From: Streptomyces chattanoogensis
GTDB lineage: Bacteria > Actinomycetota > Actinomycetes > Streptomycetales > Streptomycetaceae
Assembly: GCF_001294335.1 (NCBI RefSeq)
Contig: NZ_LGKG01000154.1
Span: forward strand, 4,657 to 68,656
Reading direction: 5' to 3'
Length of the DNA stretch: 64,000 nucleotides
How positions within the stretch are numbered: the first letter of the stretch is position 1; every line of letters begins with the position of its first letter. The notes beneath the pieces are model-generated. The model worked only from the letters and a program-made list of their open reading frames with translations, was not told the origin of the DNA and ran no database searches. Below, in pieces: positions 25,808 through 33,871 of this stretch. Both the position numbers and the translations under genes were made by a program.

Positions 25808-26206
25808 GTGTTCAGCATCACCGTCCGCGACCACCTCATGGTCGCCCACAGCTTCCGCGGCGCGGTCTTCGGCCCGGCGCAGCGCCTGCACGGCGCGACC
25901 TTCGTCGTGGACGCCACCTTCCGCCGCGCCGAACTCGACGCCGACAACATCGTCGTCGACATCGGTCTGGCCACTCAGGAACTCGGCGGGGTGGTCGGGG
26001 AGTTGAACTACCGGAACCTCGACGACGAGCCGGCCTTCGCCGGCATCAACACTTCGACGGAGGCACTGGCCAAAGTGATCGCCGACCGACTTGCCGACCG
26101 CATACACGCCGGAAACCTGGGCGAGAGCGCCCGCGAGCTGGCCGGCATATCGGTCACCTTGCACGAGTCGCACATCGCCTGGGCGACCTACGAGCGCACT
26201 CTGTGA
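25808..26206 (+). CDS. PTPS-fold protein lacking zinc and catalytic residues
   Basis: A 132-residue member of the 6-pyruvoyl-tetrahydropterin synthase/QueD family. His14 (MVAHSF) is kept, but the LHGH zinc pair reads LHGA (His28 then Ala30) and the catalytic Cys position three residues before LHG is Ala24. The late [13 protein letters not shown] keeps the Glu that anchors pterin-like substrates. This matches what I recall for S. coelicolor SCO6650, a PTPS homologue found without zinc or PTPS activity. GTG 25808 has GGAGG at 6 nt. Its stop overlaps the glycosyltransferase start (GTGA). It probably acts on a pterin- or pyrimidine-like intermediate by another chemistry. Confidence 0.9.
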   Translation: MFSITVRDHLMVAHSFRGAVFGPAQRLHGATFVVDATFRRAELDADNIVVDIGLATQELGGVVGELNYRNLDDEPAFAGINTSTEALAKVIADRLADRIHAGNLGESARELAGISVTLHESHIAWATYERTL

Positions 26207-27354
26207 CAGCCACCGGGAAGGCCGGGGAGCGCCTGCTGCACTTCGTCCTGCCCGGGGAGGTGGACGACCCCGCCGCACCCAGCGGCGGGAACACCTACGA
26301 CCGGCGGCTGTGCCGTGAACTCCCGGCGGCCGGATGGCAGGTGCGCCCGTACACCGTGCCCGGGAGCGGGCCGGAGCCGGGCCCGGAAGCCCGCAGGGAA
26401 CTGGCGCGGTGCCTGGCCGCATTGCCGGACGGCGCCCTCGTCCTCCTGGACGGCCTGGTGGCCTGCGGAGTCCCCGAGATCACCGCCCCCGAGGCCGGAC
26501 GGCTGCGGATGGCCGTACTGGTGCACCTGCCGCTGGCCGACGAGACCGGGCTCGCCCCCGCCACGGCCCGGGAGCTGGCCGCCCGGGAGCGCCGCACCCT
26601 GCACGCCGTAGGGGCGGTGGTGGCCACGAGCCGGTGGGCCGCGCGACGGCTCGTGGCGCAGCACGGGCTGGCCGCCGACCGGGTCCATGTCGCCGCGCCG
26701 GGAGTCGACCCCGCGCCCCTCGCGCCCGGCACGGACGGCGCCACCCGGCCACAACTGCTGTGCGTCGCCGCGGTCACCCCGCGCAAGGGACAGCACCGCC
26801 TGGTGGAGGCCCTCGCCACCGTCCCCGAACTGCCCTGGACCTGCGCATGCGTGGGAGGGGCCCGAGGGGATTCCCCCTATATGACCCAACTCGCCTCAAA
26901 AGTAAAGCAACTCGGACTCGACGACCGGGTGCGGTTCGCCGGGCCGCGGGCGGGTGCGGAGCTCGAGGCGTATTACGCGGCGGCCGATCTCCTGGTGCTC
27001 ACCTCGTACGCCGAGACCTACGGGATGGTCGTCACCGAGGCCCTGGCGCGCGGAATTCCCGTACTGGCCACGGCCGTCGGCGGCGTCCCGGAGGCCGTCG
27101 GAAGCGCCCCGGACGGCAGGGTGCCGGGCCTCCTCGTACCGTCCGACGACCCGGCGGCGCTCTCCGGCGCGCTGCGCGGCTGGCTCGGGGACCCGGAACT
27201 GCGGCAACGCCTCAAGATTCTGGCGCGCGGGCGGCGTGCCACGCTGGAAGGGTGGGAGATGACGGCGCACAACCTGGCGGCGGCACTGGAACGGCTTCGG
27301 CACGAGCCCGTTCGGCCCAAACCCGTCCGGCACGAGCCCGGGACGGCCGGGTGA
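26203..27354 (+). CDS. Glycosyltransferase family 4 protein
   Basis: A 383-residue GT-B glycosyltransferase. An N-terminal acceptor domain contains [20 protein letters not shown]. The C-terminal donor domain has [17 protein letters not shown] and the family signature [33 protein letters not shown] with the EX7E glutamates. GTG 26203 overlaps the PTPS-like stop by 4 bp and its own stop overlaps the methyltransferase start in the same way, so translation is coupled. The Arg/Pro/His-rich tail ([14 protein letters not shown]) is repeat-derived. It probably glycosylates the cluster's product using a nucleotide sugar. Confidence 0.93.
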   Translation: MTATGKAGERLLHFVLPGEVDDPAAPSGGNTYDRRLCRELPAAGWQVRPYTVPGSGPEPGPEARRELARCLAALPDGALVLLDGLVACGVPEITAPEAGRLRMAVLVHLPLADETGLAPATARELAARERRTLHAVGAVVATSRWAARRLVAQHGLAADRVHVAAPGVDPAPLAPGTDGATRPQLLCVAAVTPRKGQHRLVEALATVPELPWTCACVGGARGDSPYMTQLASKVKQLGLDDRVRFAGPRAGAELEAYYAAADLLVLTSYAETYGMVVTEALARGIPVLATAVGGVPEAVGSAPDGRVPGLLVPSDDPAALSGALRGWLGDPELRQRLKILARGRRATLEGWEMTAHNLAAALERLRHEPVRPKPVRHEPGTAG

Positions 27355-28244
27355 ACGCCTCCGGGGGCGCCGCGGCCGACCCGGCGGAGGGCGAGGGCTC
27401 ACGGCCGCGATTCGCCCCGGAATGGCTGGAGTTGCGCGAGCCCGCCGATGCGGCAGCCCGCACACCCGAACTCCTCCGGCCGCTGCGCGCCGCACTGGCC
27501 GCCCGCGCCGGGAGCCCACGCCCGACGGTGATCCGCGATCTGGGCTGCGGCACCGGCTCCATGGGCCGCTGGCTCGCCGTCCGGCTGCCCGGCCCGCAGC
27601 ACTGGATCCTGTACGACCATGACCCCGCGCTGCTCGCCCGCGCCGCGCACGGCATGCCCCCGGCCGCCGCCGACGCCGGTGCCGTAACGGCCACCACGGA
27701 ACGGGGTGACCTCGCCCGGCTGACCGCCGCCGAGCTCGCCGGCACCTCACTGGTCACCGCCTCGGCCCTGCTCGATCTCCTCACCCATGACGAGGTGGCC
27801 GCGCTCGCCGAGGCGTGCGTGGACGCCGGCTGCCCCGCCCTGTTCGCGCTCTCCGTGGCGGGCCGCGTCGAACTCACCCCGTACGAACCGTTCGACGCGG
27901 ACCTCACCGCCGCCTTCAACGACCATCAGCGCCGCACGGCCGGCGGCCGGCGGCTGCTCGGCCCGGATGCGGCCGCCGCGGCCACGGCGGCGTTCGAGCG
28001 GTGTGGCGCCGCGGTCATGACGCGGCCCAGCCCCTGGCGGCTCGGCGGCAAGGAGGCCGCGCTCACCGCCGAATGGCTGCGCGGCTGGGTGGGCGCCGCG
28101 TGCGAGCAGCGGCCGGAGTTGGCGGCCCGCGCGGACGCGTATCTACGACGGCGGCTGGAGGCCTGCGCGGCGGGGGAGTTGCGGGTCACCGTGCACCACA
28201 CGGATCTGCTGGCGCTGCCCGGGCCACGCCCGGCGACCGGCTGA
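27351..28244 (+). CDS. SAM-dependent class I methyltransferase
   Basis: A 297-residue methyltransferase. The SAM-binding motif I is VIRDLGCGTGSMGRWLA, motif II is ILYDHDPALLARA, and the later GTSLVTASALLDLLTHDEVAAL is the post-motif region seen in methyltransferases with unusual small-molecule substrates. GTG 27351 overlaps the glycosyltransferase stop (GTGA), so it belongs to the same coupled unit. It would methylate an O, N or C atom of the pathway intermediate; the position cannot be predicted. Confidence 0.9.
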   Translation: MNASGGAAADPAEGEGSRPRFAPEWLELREPADAAARTPELLRPLRAALAARAGSPRPTVIRDLGCGTGSMGRWLAVRLPGPQHWILYDHDPALLARAAHGMPPAAADAGAVTATTERGDLARLTAAELAGTSLVTASALLDLLTHDEVAALAEACVDAGCPALFALSVAGRVELTPYEPFDADLTAAFNDHQRRTAGGRRLLGPDAAAAATAAFERCGAAVMTRPSPWRLGGKEAALTAEWLRGWVGAACEQRPELAARADAYLRRRLEACAAGELRVTVHHTDLLALPGPRPATG

Positions 28245-28257
28245 GGAAACCGTCCGC

Positions 28258-29439
28258 ATGATCGCGAACCGCGCGGACGCGAACCGCACAAACGGAAACT
28301 GCACGATCGCGAACCGCATGATCCGTACGCTCCGGGCGATCCGCATGAGGAGGCGATCCGGGTCCGGGTGGGCGCGGCTGCGGACGGTGGGCGGACTGTG
28401 CATCCTCGCGGTGCTGGTGTGGCACCTGGGCTCCGACGCCTTCCTCGACGGCCTGGGCAGAATCGACGTCCCCACGCTGCTGTCCGCCCTCGGAATCGGC
28501 CTGCTGACCACAGTGTTCAGCGCCTGGCGCTGGTGCCTGGTGGCCCGCGGCCTCGGCCTGCGGCTGCCACTCGGCCGGGCCGTCGCCGACTACTACCGCG
28601 CCCTGTTCCTCAATGCCGCGCTCCCCGGCGGTGTGGTCGGTGACGTCCACCGCGCGGTACGGCACGGCCGGAGCGCCCGCGACCTCGGACGCGCCGTCCG
28701 CGCCGTCGTCCTGGAACGCACCGCGGGCCAGCTCGTGCTGCTGGTCGCCGGCGCGGCGGTGCTGCTGGTCCGGCCGTCGCCGGCCCTCGCGCAGGTGGGC
28801 CGCGTGCTGAGCACACCCGGCGCGGCACTCGCGGCGGCCGCGGTCACCGTACTGGCGATCGCCGTTGCCTACTGGACCCGAGGCGCCTCCCGCGCCGGAC
28901 GCGCCCTCCGCACCACGCTGACCGAGGCCCGCCAGGCCCTCTTCGCCCGCGCCACTTGGCCGGGCGTGGCCTTCTCGTCCGCGGTGGTTCTCGCGGGATA
29001 TCTCGGGATGTTCGTGCTCGCCGCCCGCGTGTCGGGAGTCGGCGCACCGCTCGCCGAGCTGGTCCCGCTGGTTGTGCTCGCGCTGCTGGCGATGGCCGTG
29101 CCGCTGAACGTGGGCGGGTGGGGCCCGCGGGAAGGCGTCGCGGCATGGGCCTTCGGCGCGGCCGGGCTGGGCGCGGCGCAGGGGCTCACCGCGTCCGTTG
29201 TCTACGGCGCCCTTGCGTTTGTCGCGAGCTTGCCGGGTGCCGCCGTGCTGGTGGTGCGCTGGGTCGCCGGGATACGGGCCGGAGGCGCGAGGAACGCGAG
29301 GCGGGAGGCCGAAGAGGAAGAGAGGGAGGGGGAAGGAGACTTGGCTGTGCAGCCTGCGCAGGCTGCACAGGGTGCGACGGGCGGGAAGGGCCGGAAGGGC
29401 GCGGCGAATGAAGCCGGTGAGGTACAGACCACGCCCTGA
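28258..29439 (+). CDS. Lysylphosphatidylglycerol-synthase-TM/UPF0104 flippase-like membrane protein
   Basis: A 393-residue integral membrane protein with seven or eight helices, beginning near TVGGLCILAVLVWHLGSD. The family hallmarks are FSAWRWCLVARGLGLRLPLGRAVADYYRALFLNAALPGGVVGDVHRAVRHGR, AVVLERTAGQLVLL and PLNVGGWGPREGVAAWAF. Relatives include the flippase half of MprF and AglD-like proteins that handle lipid-linked sugars. ATG 28258 has GAGGAA about 9 nt upstream. The N-terminal 20 residues derive from a short repeat and the last 60 are a charged low-complexity tail. It may move the glycosylated, lipid-linked product across the membrane. Confidence 0.88.
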   Translation: MIANRADANRTNGNCTIANRMIRTLRAIRMRRRSGSGWARLRTVGGLCILAVLVWHLGSDAFLDGLGRIDVPTLLSALGIGLLTTVFSAWRWCLVARGLGLRLPLGRAVADYYRALFLNAALPGGVVGDVHRAVRHGRSARDLGRAVRAVVLERTAGQLVLLVAGAAVLLVRPSPALAQVGRVLSTPGAALAAAAVTVLAIAVAYWTRGASRAGRALRTTLTEARQALFARATWPGVAFSSAVVLAGYLGMFVLAARVSGVGAPLAELVPLVVLALLAMAVPLNVGGWGPREGVAAWAFGAAGLGAAQGLTASVVYGALAFVASLPGAAVLVVRWVAGIRAGGARNARREAEEEEREGEGDLAVQPAQAAQGATGGKGRKGAANEAGEVQTTP

Positions 29440-29685
29440 GGAGCCCTCAACCCCCAAGAAACCCCAAGGGGACCCCATGAAGCCTCATGAAGTCTCAAGA
29501 AGCCCACAAGGACTCCTCAAGCTTTCACCACCTCCGGAACGTACCGCACCGCAGGGAACCAATCACTCTCCGTAATTCGTTGCCGAAATAAGGAGAGGAG
29601 GAGGCGGCGCAAGGCACACGGCACAAGGCCGGGCACCGGCCGCAGGGGCAAGCCGGGGCCGCAGGGGCAAGCCGGATGCGTCTGC

Positions 29686-30540
29686 TCAAGCCGGTGCGCC
29701 ACCCTCAGGACACGTGCCGGGCCCCCGTAGCTCGAGTTCGAAAAGAGTGTCCTCGCCGAGCAGGGTGCGCCGCAGCGCAGGGCGGAGTGCGTCGCGCATC
29801 ACCGGGGTTCCGGGAAAGCGCAGGCCGGGGACGCCGTCGCCGAGCAGCACCGGGGCGACGGTGAGATAGAGCCGGTCCAGCGCCCCATCCTGCAGGAAGC
29901 GGGAGACGGTGACGCCCCCGCCTTCGACCAGCACCCGGCCCAGCCCACGCCGTGCCAGCGCCGCGAGGAGGCGACGCGGCGCGAAGGCGGCGGCGTCGGG
30001 CAGCGCGAGGACGTCCACGCTGCTGCCGGGCGCATGCCCGGCACCCTCCGGACCCACCACCCACACCGTGGGCGCGGCACCATCGGTGAACAGCTGGTGC
30101 CCGCGTGGCACCCGGCCGTGCGGGTCGAGCACGACGCGTACGGGGTTGTCGCCGGTGCAGGCGCGCACCGTCAGCCGGGGATCGTCCGCCGTGGCGGTCC
30201 CGGCGCCGACGATCACCGCGTCGGCCAGTGCGCGCAGCCGGTGCAGATGGCGGCGGTCCTCCTCGCCGGTGACATAGTCCGCGTCGCCGGTGCGGGTCGC
30301 GATGAAGCCGTCCAGGCTCTGGCCGAGCTGGGCGAAGGCGATACGGGGGCCGGCCAGGCAGAGCGGCAGATAGCGGTCGGCCAGCTGCGCCGCCTCGGGC
30401 GAGGCATGCTGCGCCCAGCGGCCCGGCACCAGCCCGGCGGCCTCGGCATCTTCCGCGGTGCGGATGCGGCGCAGCCGGTCCCACGCCGTGCTCTCGTCGA
30501 ATGCCTCAGTCGCCGTGGTCTTGTCGAGCGTCTCAGTCAT
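29686..30540 (-). CDS. RibD C-terminal-type (pyrimidine) reductase
   Basis: A 284-residue NADPH-dependent reductase of the RibD-C/DHFR-like fold. IAFAQLGQSLDGFIAT opens the domain. HLHRLRALADAVIVGAGTATADDPRLTVR and RVLVEGGGVTVSRFLQDGALDRLYLTVAPVLLGDG are the NADPH- and ribose-phosphate-binding signatures. In riboflavin synthesis this reductase converts the ribosyl side chain of the aminopyrimidine to ribityl; archaeal ArfC is a stand-alone version. There is no deaminase domain. ATG 30540 overlaps the creatininase-family stop by 8 bp, so the two are coupled. The RibD-C assignment is strong; its exact substrate here is inferred. Confidence 0.9.
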   Translation of the reverse strand: MTETLDKTTATEAFDESTAWDRLRRIRTAEDAEAAGLVPGRWAQHASPEAAQLADRYLPLCLAGPRIAFAQLGQSLDGFIATRTGDADYVTGEEDRRHLHRLRALADAVIVGAGTATADDPRLTVRACTGDNPVRVVLDPHGRVPRGHQLFTDGAAPTVWVVGPEGAGHAPGSSVDVLALPDAAAFAPRRLLAALARRGLGRVLVEGGGVTVSRFLQDGALDRLYLTVAPVLLGDGVPGLRFPGTPVMRDALRPALRRTLLGEDTLFELELRGPGTCPEGGAPA

Positions 30541-31411
30541 GGGCCTGCGCTTCCGTGGCGGCATCGGCGGCATCTGTACCGGCATCTGAACCGACATGGG
30601 CACCGGCATCCGTACCGCTGGCCGTACCGGCACGCATACCGGCGTGGGCCCGTGCTTCGGTGTGGAAGAGAGCGGCGTATTCGGCGAATGCGTCGACCAG
30701 GCCGGCCAGCAGTTTCTCGCCCTTCTGCGCGGAGGCGAGGGACGGCCGGCCGATGATGCCGGAGTCCGTATAGGCCGCCATGCCGAGGGTGAGCAGATGC
30801 TTTCGGTCGTCGGCGATGCAGTCCGCCGATTCCGCCGGTTCCGTCGATGTGTAACCGGGGCGGACCAATTCGGGGTGGGCGTGGAGGAGGATGGAGGTTT
30901 CCACTTCGCCCGCGTGCATATCGGTGTGGGCGGTGGTCTGTGCTCCCGCCCGCTTGCGTGCCGCGTCCCAGTCGGCCGAGCCGGGGAAGTGTGCCATACG
31001 GGTCCCCGTCCCGCCAGATTCCTGAACGACGTTGCGCAGTACGTAATTTCCGCCGTGGCCGTTGATGAGAATCAGGGTGTGGATGCCGGAGGCACGGAGG
31101 GAATCGGCGATGTCCGTCACAACGGCGTGCAGGGTACGGGCCGAGATGCTGACCGTGCCCGGCCATGCGGCGTGTTCGTGGGAGCAGGAGATGGTGAGCG
31201 GCGGAAGGAGATGGACGGGATGGACGGCGGCGATCTCTTCGGCGATGGTGCAGGCGATGACCGTATCGGTGGTCAATGGCAGGAAGGGGCCGTGCTGTTC
31301 GAAGCTGCCGATGGGCAAAAGGGCCCATTGCGGCCGCCGGGCCCGTACGTCCTCGGTGGTGTCGGCCGGCAGCAGGCCACGGCCCGAATTCCTGGATATC
31401 GATGCGGTCAT
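30533..31411 (-). CDS. Creatininase-family amidohydrolase (possible FAPy deformylase)
   Basis: A 292-residue metal-dependent amidohydrolase. The family metal site is intact: GSFEQHGPFLPLTTD (Glu38, His40, Asp49), INGHGGNYVL (His119 region) and MHAGEVETS (residues 165-172). The family includes creatininase, MftE and archaeal ArfB, the Fe(II) formamide hydrolase that deformylates FAPy. Placed between a RibD-C reductase and a FAPy-type GTP cyclohydrolase, an ArfB-like role is the most economical reading, but it is inference. The C-terminal ~45 residues are a repeat-derived Ala/Gly/Thr/Asp tail. It is divergent from the cyclohydrolase. Confidence 0.9.
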   Translation of the reverse strand: MTASISRNSGRGLLPADTTEDVRARRPQWALLPIGSFEQHGPFLPLTTDTVIACTIAEEIAAVHPVHLLPPLTISCSHEHAAWPGTVSISARTLHAVVTDIADSLRASGIHTLILINGHGGNYVLRNVVQESGGTGTRMAHFPGSADWDAARKRAGAQTTAHTDMHAGEVETSILLHAHPELVRPGYTSTEPAESADCIADDRKHLLTLGMAAYTDSGIIGRPSLASAQKGEKLLAGLVDAFAEYAALFHTEARAHAGMRAGTASGTDAGAHVGSDAGTDAADAATEAQAHD

Positions 31412-31484
31412 GGTGGGTTGCGGCCTTTCCTCGCGCTCACTCGCCCTCGCCGGGATGTCGCAGCATAGGCATCACGGAAGATCA

Positions 31485-31513
31485 TGCCAACTGGCCGCCC
31501 CCGCCGGTACCAT
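31485..31513 (+). promoter_or_regulatory. Promoter of the GTP cyclohydrolase gene (leaderless)
   Basis: TGCCAA (31485-31490), 17 nt, TACCAT (31508-31513), then 6 nt to ATG 31520, which would be the first transcribed codon. The -35 is weak; the -10 and spacing are good. Confidence 0.5.
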
Positions 31514-31519
31514 CGCGCC

Positions 31520-32443
31520 ATGACGGAGCCGGATACTGCTGCCGAAGCCCCTGTTGATGCCCCTGTTGATGCCTTTGTTGACGGCCTTGTTGACGGCCCT
31601 GTTGGTGCCGATACGGCTGTCGGTACCGCCACCCCCGGTACCGGTGACGGTATCCGGGCCGGTGCCGGAATTGATACCGGTGCCGGAATCGCCGCCGATG
31701 ACGGCATTTCAGCGGAACAGCACGGGCGAAACGAGCGGGTCGAGCGGGTGGTGGAGGTCCGTCTCCCCACGGCGCACGGCGAATTCCTCGCCGTCGGCTA
31801 TCTCGACCTCCGCAGCGGGATCGAGCAAGTGGCCCTGGTCCACGGCGATGTGCCGGGGGACGCGGCGGGGGAGCGGGTGCTGACCCGGGTCCATTCGGAG
31901 TGTCTGACCGGTGATGCCTTCGCGTCCACGCACTGCGAATGCGGTGACCAGTTGTCCGCGGCGATGGAGGCGATCGTGGCGGCCGGGCGCGGAATTCTGG
32001 TTTATCTGCAGGGGCACGAGGGCCGGGGGATAGGGCTGCTGGCCAAGCTCCGGGCGATGAAACTGCAGGAGGCTGGGCTGGACACGGTCGACGCGAATAT
32101 CGCGCTCGGCCTGCCGGTCGATGCCCGTGAATACGGTGTAGCGGCCGGAATTCTGCGGGACCTCGGCGTGCGTTCCGTAAGGCTGCTGTCGAACAATCCG
32201 CGGAAGCGGGCGGCGCTGCTGCGGCACGGTATCGCCGTCGCCGAACAGGTGCCGCTGCTGATGCCGCCCGGCGTGGAGAACATCCGCTATCTGCGGGCGA
32301 AACGGGAACGGCTCGATCACGACCTGCCGCATCTGGACGGTATTCCGCATCTCGATGCCATTCCCGGGCCTCCTGACCTTCCCCGGCCTCCCGGCTCTCC
32401 CGGGCTTTCTGGGCCCTCCGGAAGCCGGGCGGGTAACGCGTAA
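31520..32443 (+). CDS. ribA: GTP cyclohydrolase II, Tyr-to-Met variant
   Basis: A 307-residue GCH II with repeat-derived extensions at both ends; the core is residues ~73-270. The zinc cysteines are Cys128, Cys139 and Cys141 (HSECLTGDAFASTHCECG). VYLQGHEGRGIGLL and VRLLSNNPRKRAAL are the GTP-binding regions. Aligning LLAKLRAMKLQEAG to E. coli LLNKIRAYALQDQG puts Met180 where E. coli has Tyr105. I recall that this swap in S. coelicolor SCO6655 makes the enzyme stop at the formylated product FAPy. The housekeeping riboflavin operon is not here, so this is a pathway-specific copy. Start ATG 31520, apparently leaderless. Confidence 0.93.
   Translation: MTEPDTAAEAPVDAPVDAFVDGLVDGPVGADTAVGTATPGTGDGIRAGAGIDTGAGIAADDGISAEQHGRNERVERVVEVRLPTAHGEFLAVGYLDLRSGIEQVALVHGDVPGDAAGERVLTRVHSECLTGDAFASTHCECGDQLSAAMEAIVAAGRGILVYLQGHEGRGIGLLAKLRAMKLQEAGLDTVDANIALGLPVDAREYGVAAGILRDLGVRSVRLLSNNPRKRAALLRHGIAVAEQVPLLMPPGVENIRYLRAKRERLDHDLPHLDGIPHLDAIPGPPDLPRPPGSPGLSGPSGSRAGNA
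31549..31608. repeat. 12-bp tandem repeat in the 5' end of the cyclohydrolase gene
   Basis: Five consecutive 12-bp units related to CCCTGTTGATGC. The first two are identical and the rest have substitutions. They encode PVDAPVDAFVDGLVDGPVGA. Confidence 0.8.
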
Positions 32444-32512
32444 AGCCGGGCGGGCAACGCGTAAGGCGGGCTGTGGCGGATGTGGCAGATGTGAGGGGAC
32501 GGGAAAGCGCAA

Positions 32513-32543
32513 GGGCCCGCGACGCGGAAAGCGTCGCGGGCCC
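32513..32543. terminator. Bidirectional terminator
   Basis: GGGCCCGCGACGC (32513-32525) and GCGTCGCGGGCCC (32531-32543) form a perfect 13-bp stem with a GGAAA loop, between the convergent cyclohydrolase and cbtA genes. Confidence 0.8.
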
Positions 32544-32570
32544 TGCCAGTGGGACCCTGCTCGGTGAGCG

Positions 32571-33323
32571 TCAGGACGCCACGGGTGCCGGTTCGGCGGC
32601 CACGGCCTGTCGCGCCGGTGTGACGACGCGCTCCGCGAGATGACCGAAGAGCAGCCCGAAGGCGGTCCACAGCACCAGCTGGATGCCGAGCGTCGACAGC
32701 CGGAACTGCCAGAGCAGCGTGCCGGAGAACCCGTGCGGCACATTGTCGAACGACGGCAGGAAGGCGTAGGCGATCCCGACGGCGACCACGAATGCGGCGC
32801 CGGCCGCCACCGTGGCGTACCAATTGCCCAGCTTGGGAGCCAGGCGCCGGCCGAGGAGCGTTGCGCCGACGGCCAGCAGGATGCCCAGCAGCATCATCAG
32901 GAAGTACAGGGCGGTGCGCTGGCCGATGGTGTCCGGGTCACCGACGGCCGGCGGGTTGGCCGGGTACTTCAGGAACGGTACGAGGTAGACCACCAGCGCC
33001 GCGCCGGACAGCAGGACAGCGGTGGTCCGGGCGCCGAAGCGGCCGATCCGGCCCAGTGCGAAGCAGAAGACCAGAGCGGCGATACCGCCCAGTGCCACGC
33101 CGTAGACCAGCACACCGGTCGCCAGTCCCGCCGTGGACTGCATGGCGCGGCTGACGACCTCCACCTCGTGCCCGTGGTCGTGGCTGTGGCCTTCCTCGAA
33201 CGCGATGGCGGCGTCCACCCGCGGTTCGCCCAGGAAGTAGGCGACGACGAAGGCGAGGACGCCCGCTGCCAGACCGGCGAGCATGCCGCGTACGAGGAGA
33301 TTTCTGATGGTGAGGGAGTTCAT
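32571..33323 (-). CDS. cbtA: CbtA family cobalt transporter subunit
   Basis: A 250-residue membrane protein with about six helices. A His-rich loop after helix 1 (EEGHSHDHGHEVEV, near residues 43-56) fits metal capture. FLPSFDNVPHGFSGTLLWQFRLSTLGIQLVLW is a conserved late segment of CbtA proteins. ATG 33323 is 14 bp after the cbtB stop, so the two form one transcript. CbtAB are predicted cobalt importers for cobalamin synthesis. The upstream cobalamin riboswitch supports this and implies repression when B12 is plentiful. Confidence 0.92.
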   Translation of the reverse strand: MNSLTIRNLLVRGMLAGLAAGVLAFVVAYFLGEPRVDAAIAFEEGHSHDHGHEVEVVSRAMQSTAGLATGVLVYGVALGGIAALVFCFALGRIGRFGARTTAVLLSGAALVVYLVPFLKYPANPPAVGDPDTIGQRTALYFLMMLLGILLAVGATLLGRRLAPKLGNWYATVAAGAAFVVAVGIAYAFLPSFDNVPHGFSGTLLWQFRLSTLGIQLVLWTAFGLLFGHLAERVVTPARQAVAAEPAPVAS

Positions 33324-33337
33324 GGAACGGCGCCCGC

Positions 33338-33556
33338 TCAGTGGCAGGGGAAGCCGAGCAGGTGGCGTCCGTCGTGGACCCACTCGTGGACGTCCGTACC
33401 GGAGAGGAGTGAGGTGGCGCCCTGCTCGGCGCCGATGAAGTACAGCAGAACCAGCATCAGGACGCCGACGAACAGCGCCCACGGGGCGATCGCCTTGAGG
33501 GGGAGCGGGGCCGGGGCTTCGGTGCCGGCGGCCGGAGCGGCGATGGTCTGAGCCAT
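33338..33556 (-). CDS. cbtB: CbtB family cobalt transporter subunit
   Basis: A 72-residue single-helix membrane protein. APLPLKAIAPWALFVGVLMLVLLYFIG is the membrane segment. The C-terminal VHEWVHDGRHLLGFPCH holds the conserved histidines that give CbtB its metal-binding tail. ATG 33556 has GGAGG 9 nt upstream, and that Shine-Dalgarno sequence lies in a hairpin-prone part of the riboswitch leader. It precedes cbtA by 14 bp. Confidence 0.92.
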   Translation of the reverse strand: MAQTIAAPAAGTEAPAPLPLKAIAPWALFVGVLMLVLLYFIGAEQGATSLLSGTDVHEWVHDGRHLLGFPCH

Positions 33557-33604
33557 GGCAGGGGACCTCCTGTTAGGGGGAACTCGCGTCCCTAGTCGTT
33601 GGAG

Positions 33605-33740
33605 TGCCGAAGCGACATGCCGGGTCTGGCTCGCCCGGTCCCGGCCCCCTTGGGGCTGCGTCAAAACCGGACATACAGTGGCGCGACCGCGCCGGGATCC
33701 CACCGGCTTCCGTCATGTCGTCGTCAATATCATCGGGAAG
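33605..33740 (-). promoter_or_regulatory. Cobalamin riboswitch upstream of cbtBA
   Basis: On the minus strand GGAAGCCGGTGGGATCCCGG (33692-33711) is followed by CGGTCGCGCCACTGTA (33674-33689) and later GCCAGACC (33623-33630), the conserved core boxes of AdoCbl riboswitches. Between it and cbtB, CCCCCT can pair with the AGGAGG Shine-Dalgarno, a plausible translational off-switch. Edges are approximate. Confidence 0.85.
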
Positions 33741-33871
33741 GTACCGCGAACCGACCGGCGGGCCAAGGTCACACAGGGGGCGGAGGGTCGCAGGAGGGGG
33801 CGCGCGATCCGGCCAACTTCCTTTTGGCGCAAGGCTGTTGGCGTGATAAAGGCGATGTGAAAGCAGAGGTC

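Noticed and set aside
29440..29685. Possible small gene or array in the relatively AT-rich stretch with CAAGAAGCC-like repeats
   Set aside because: Repeats are short and degenerate with no spacer regularity, so not CRISPR. The possible 32-residue frame there has no ribosome site or family; most likely degenerated repeat sequence.
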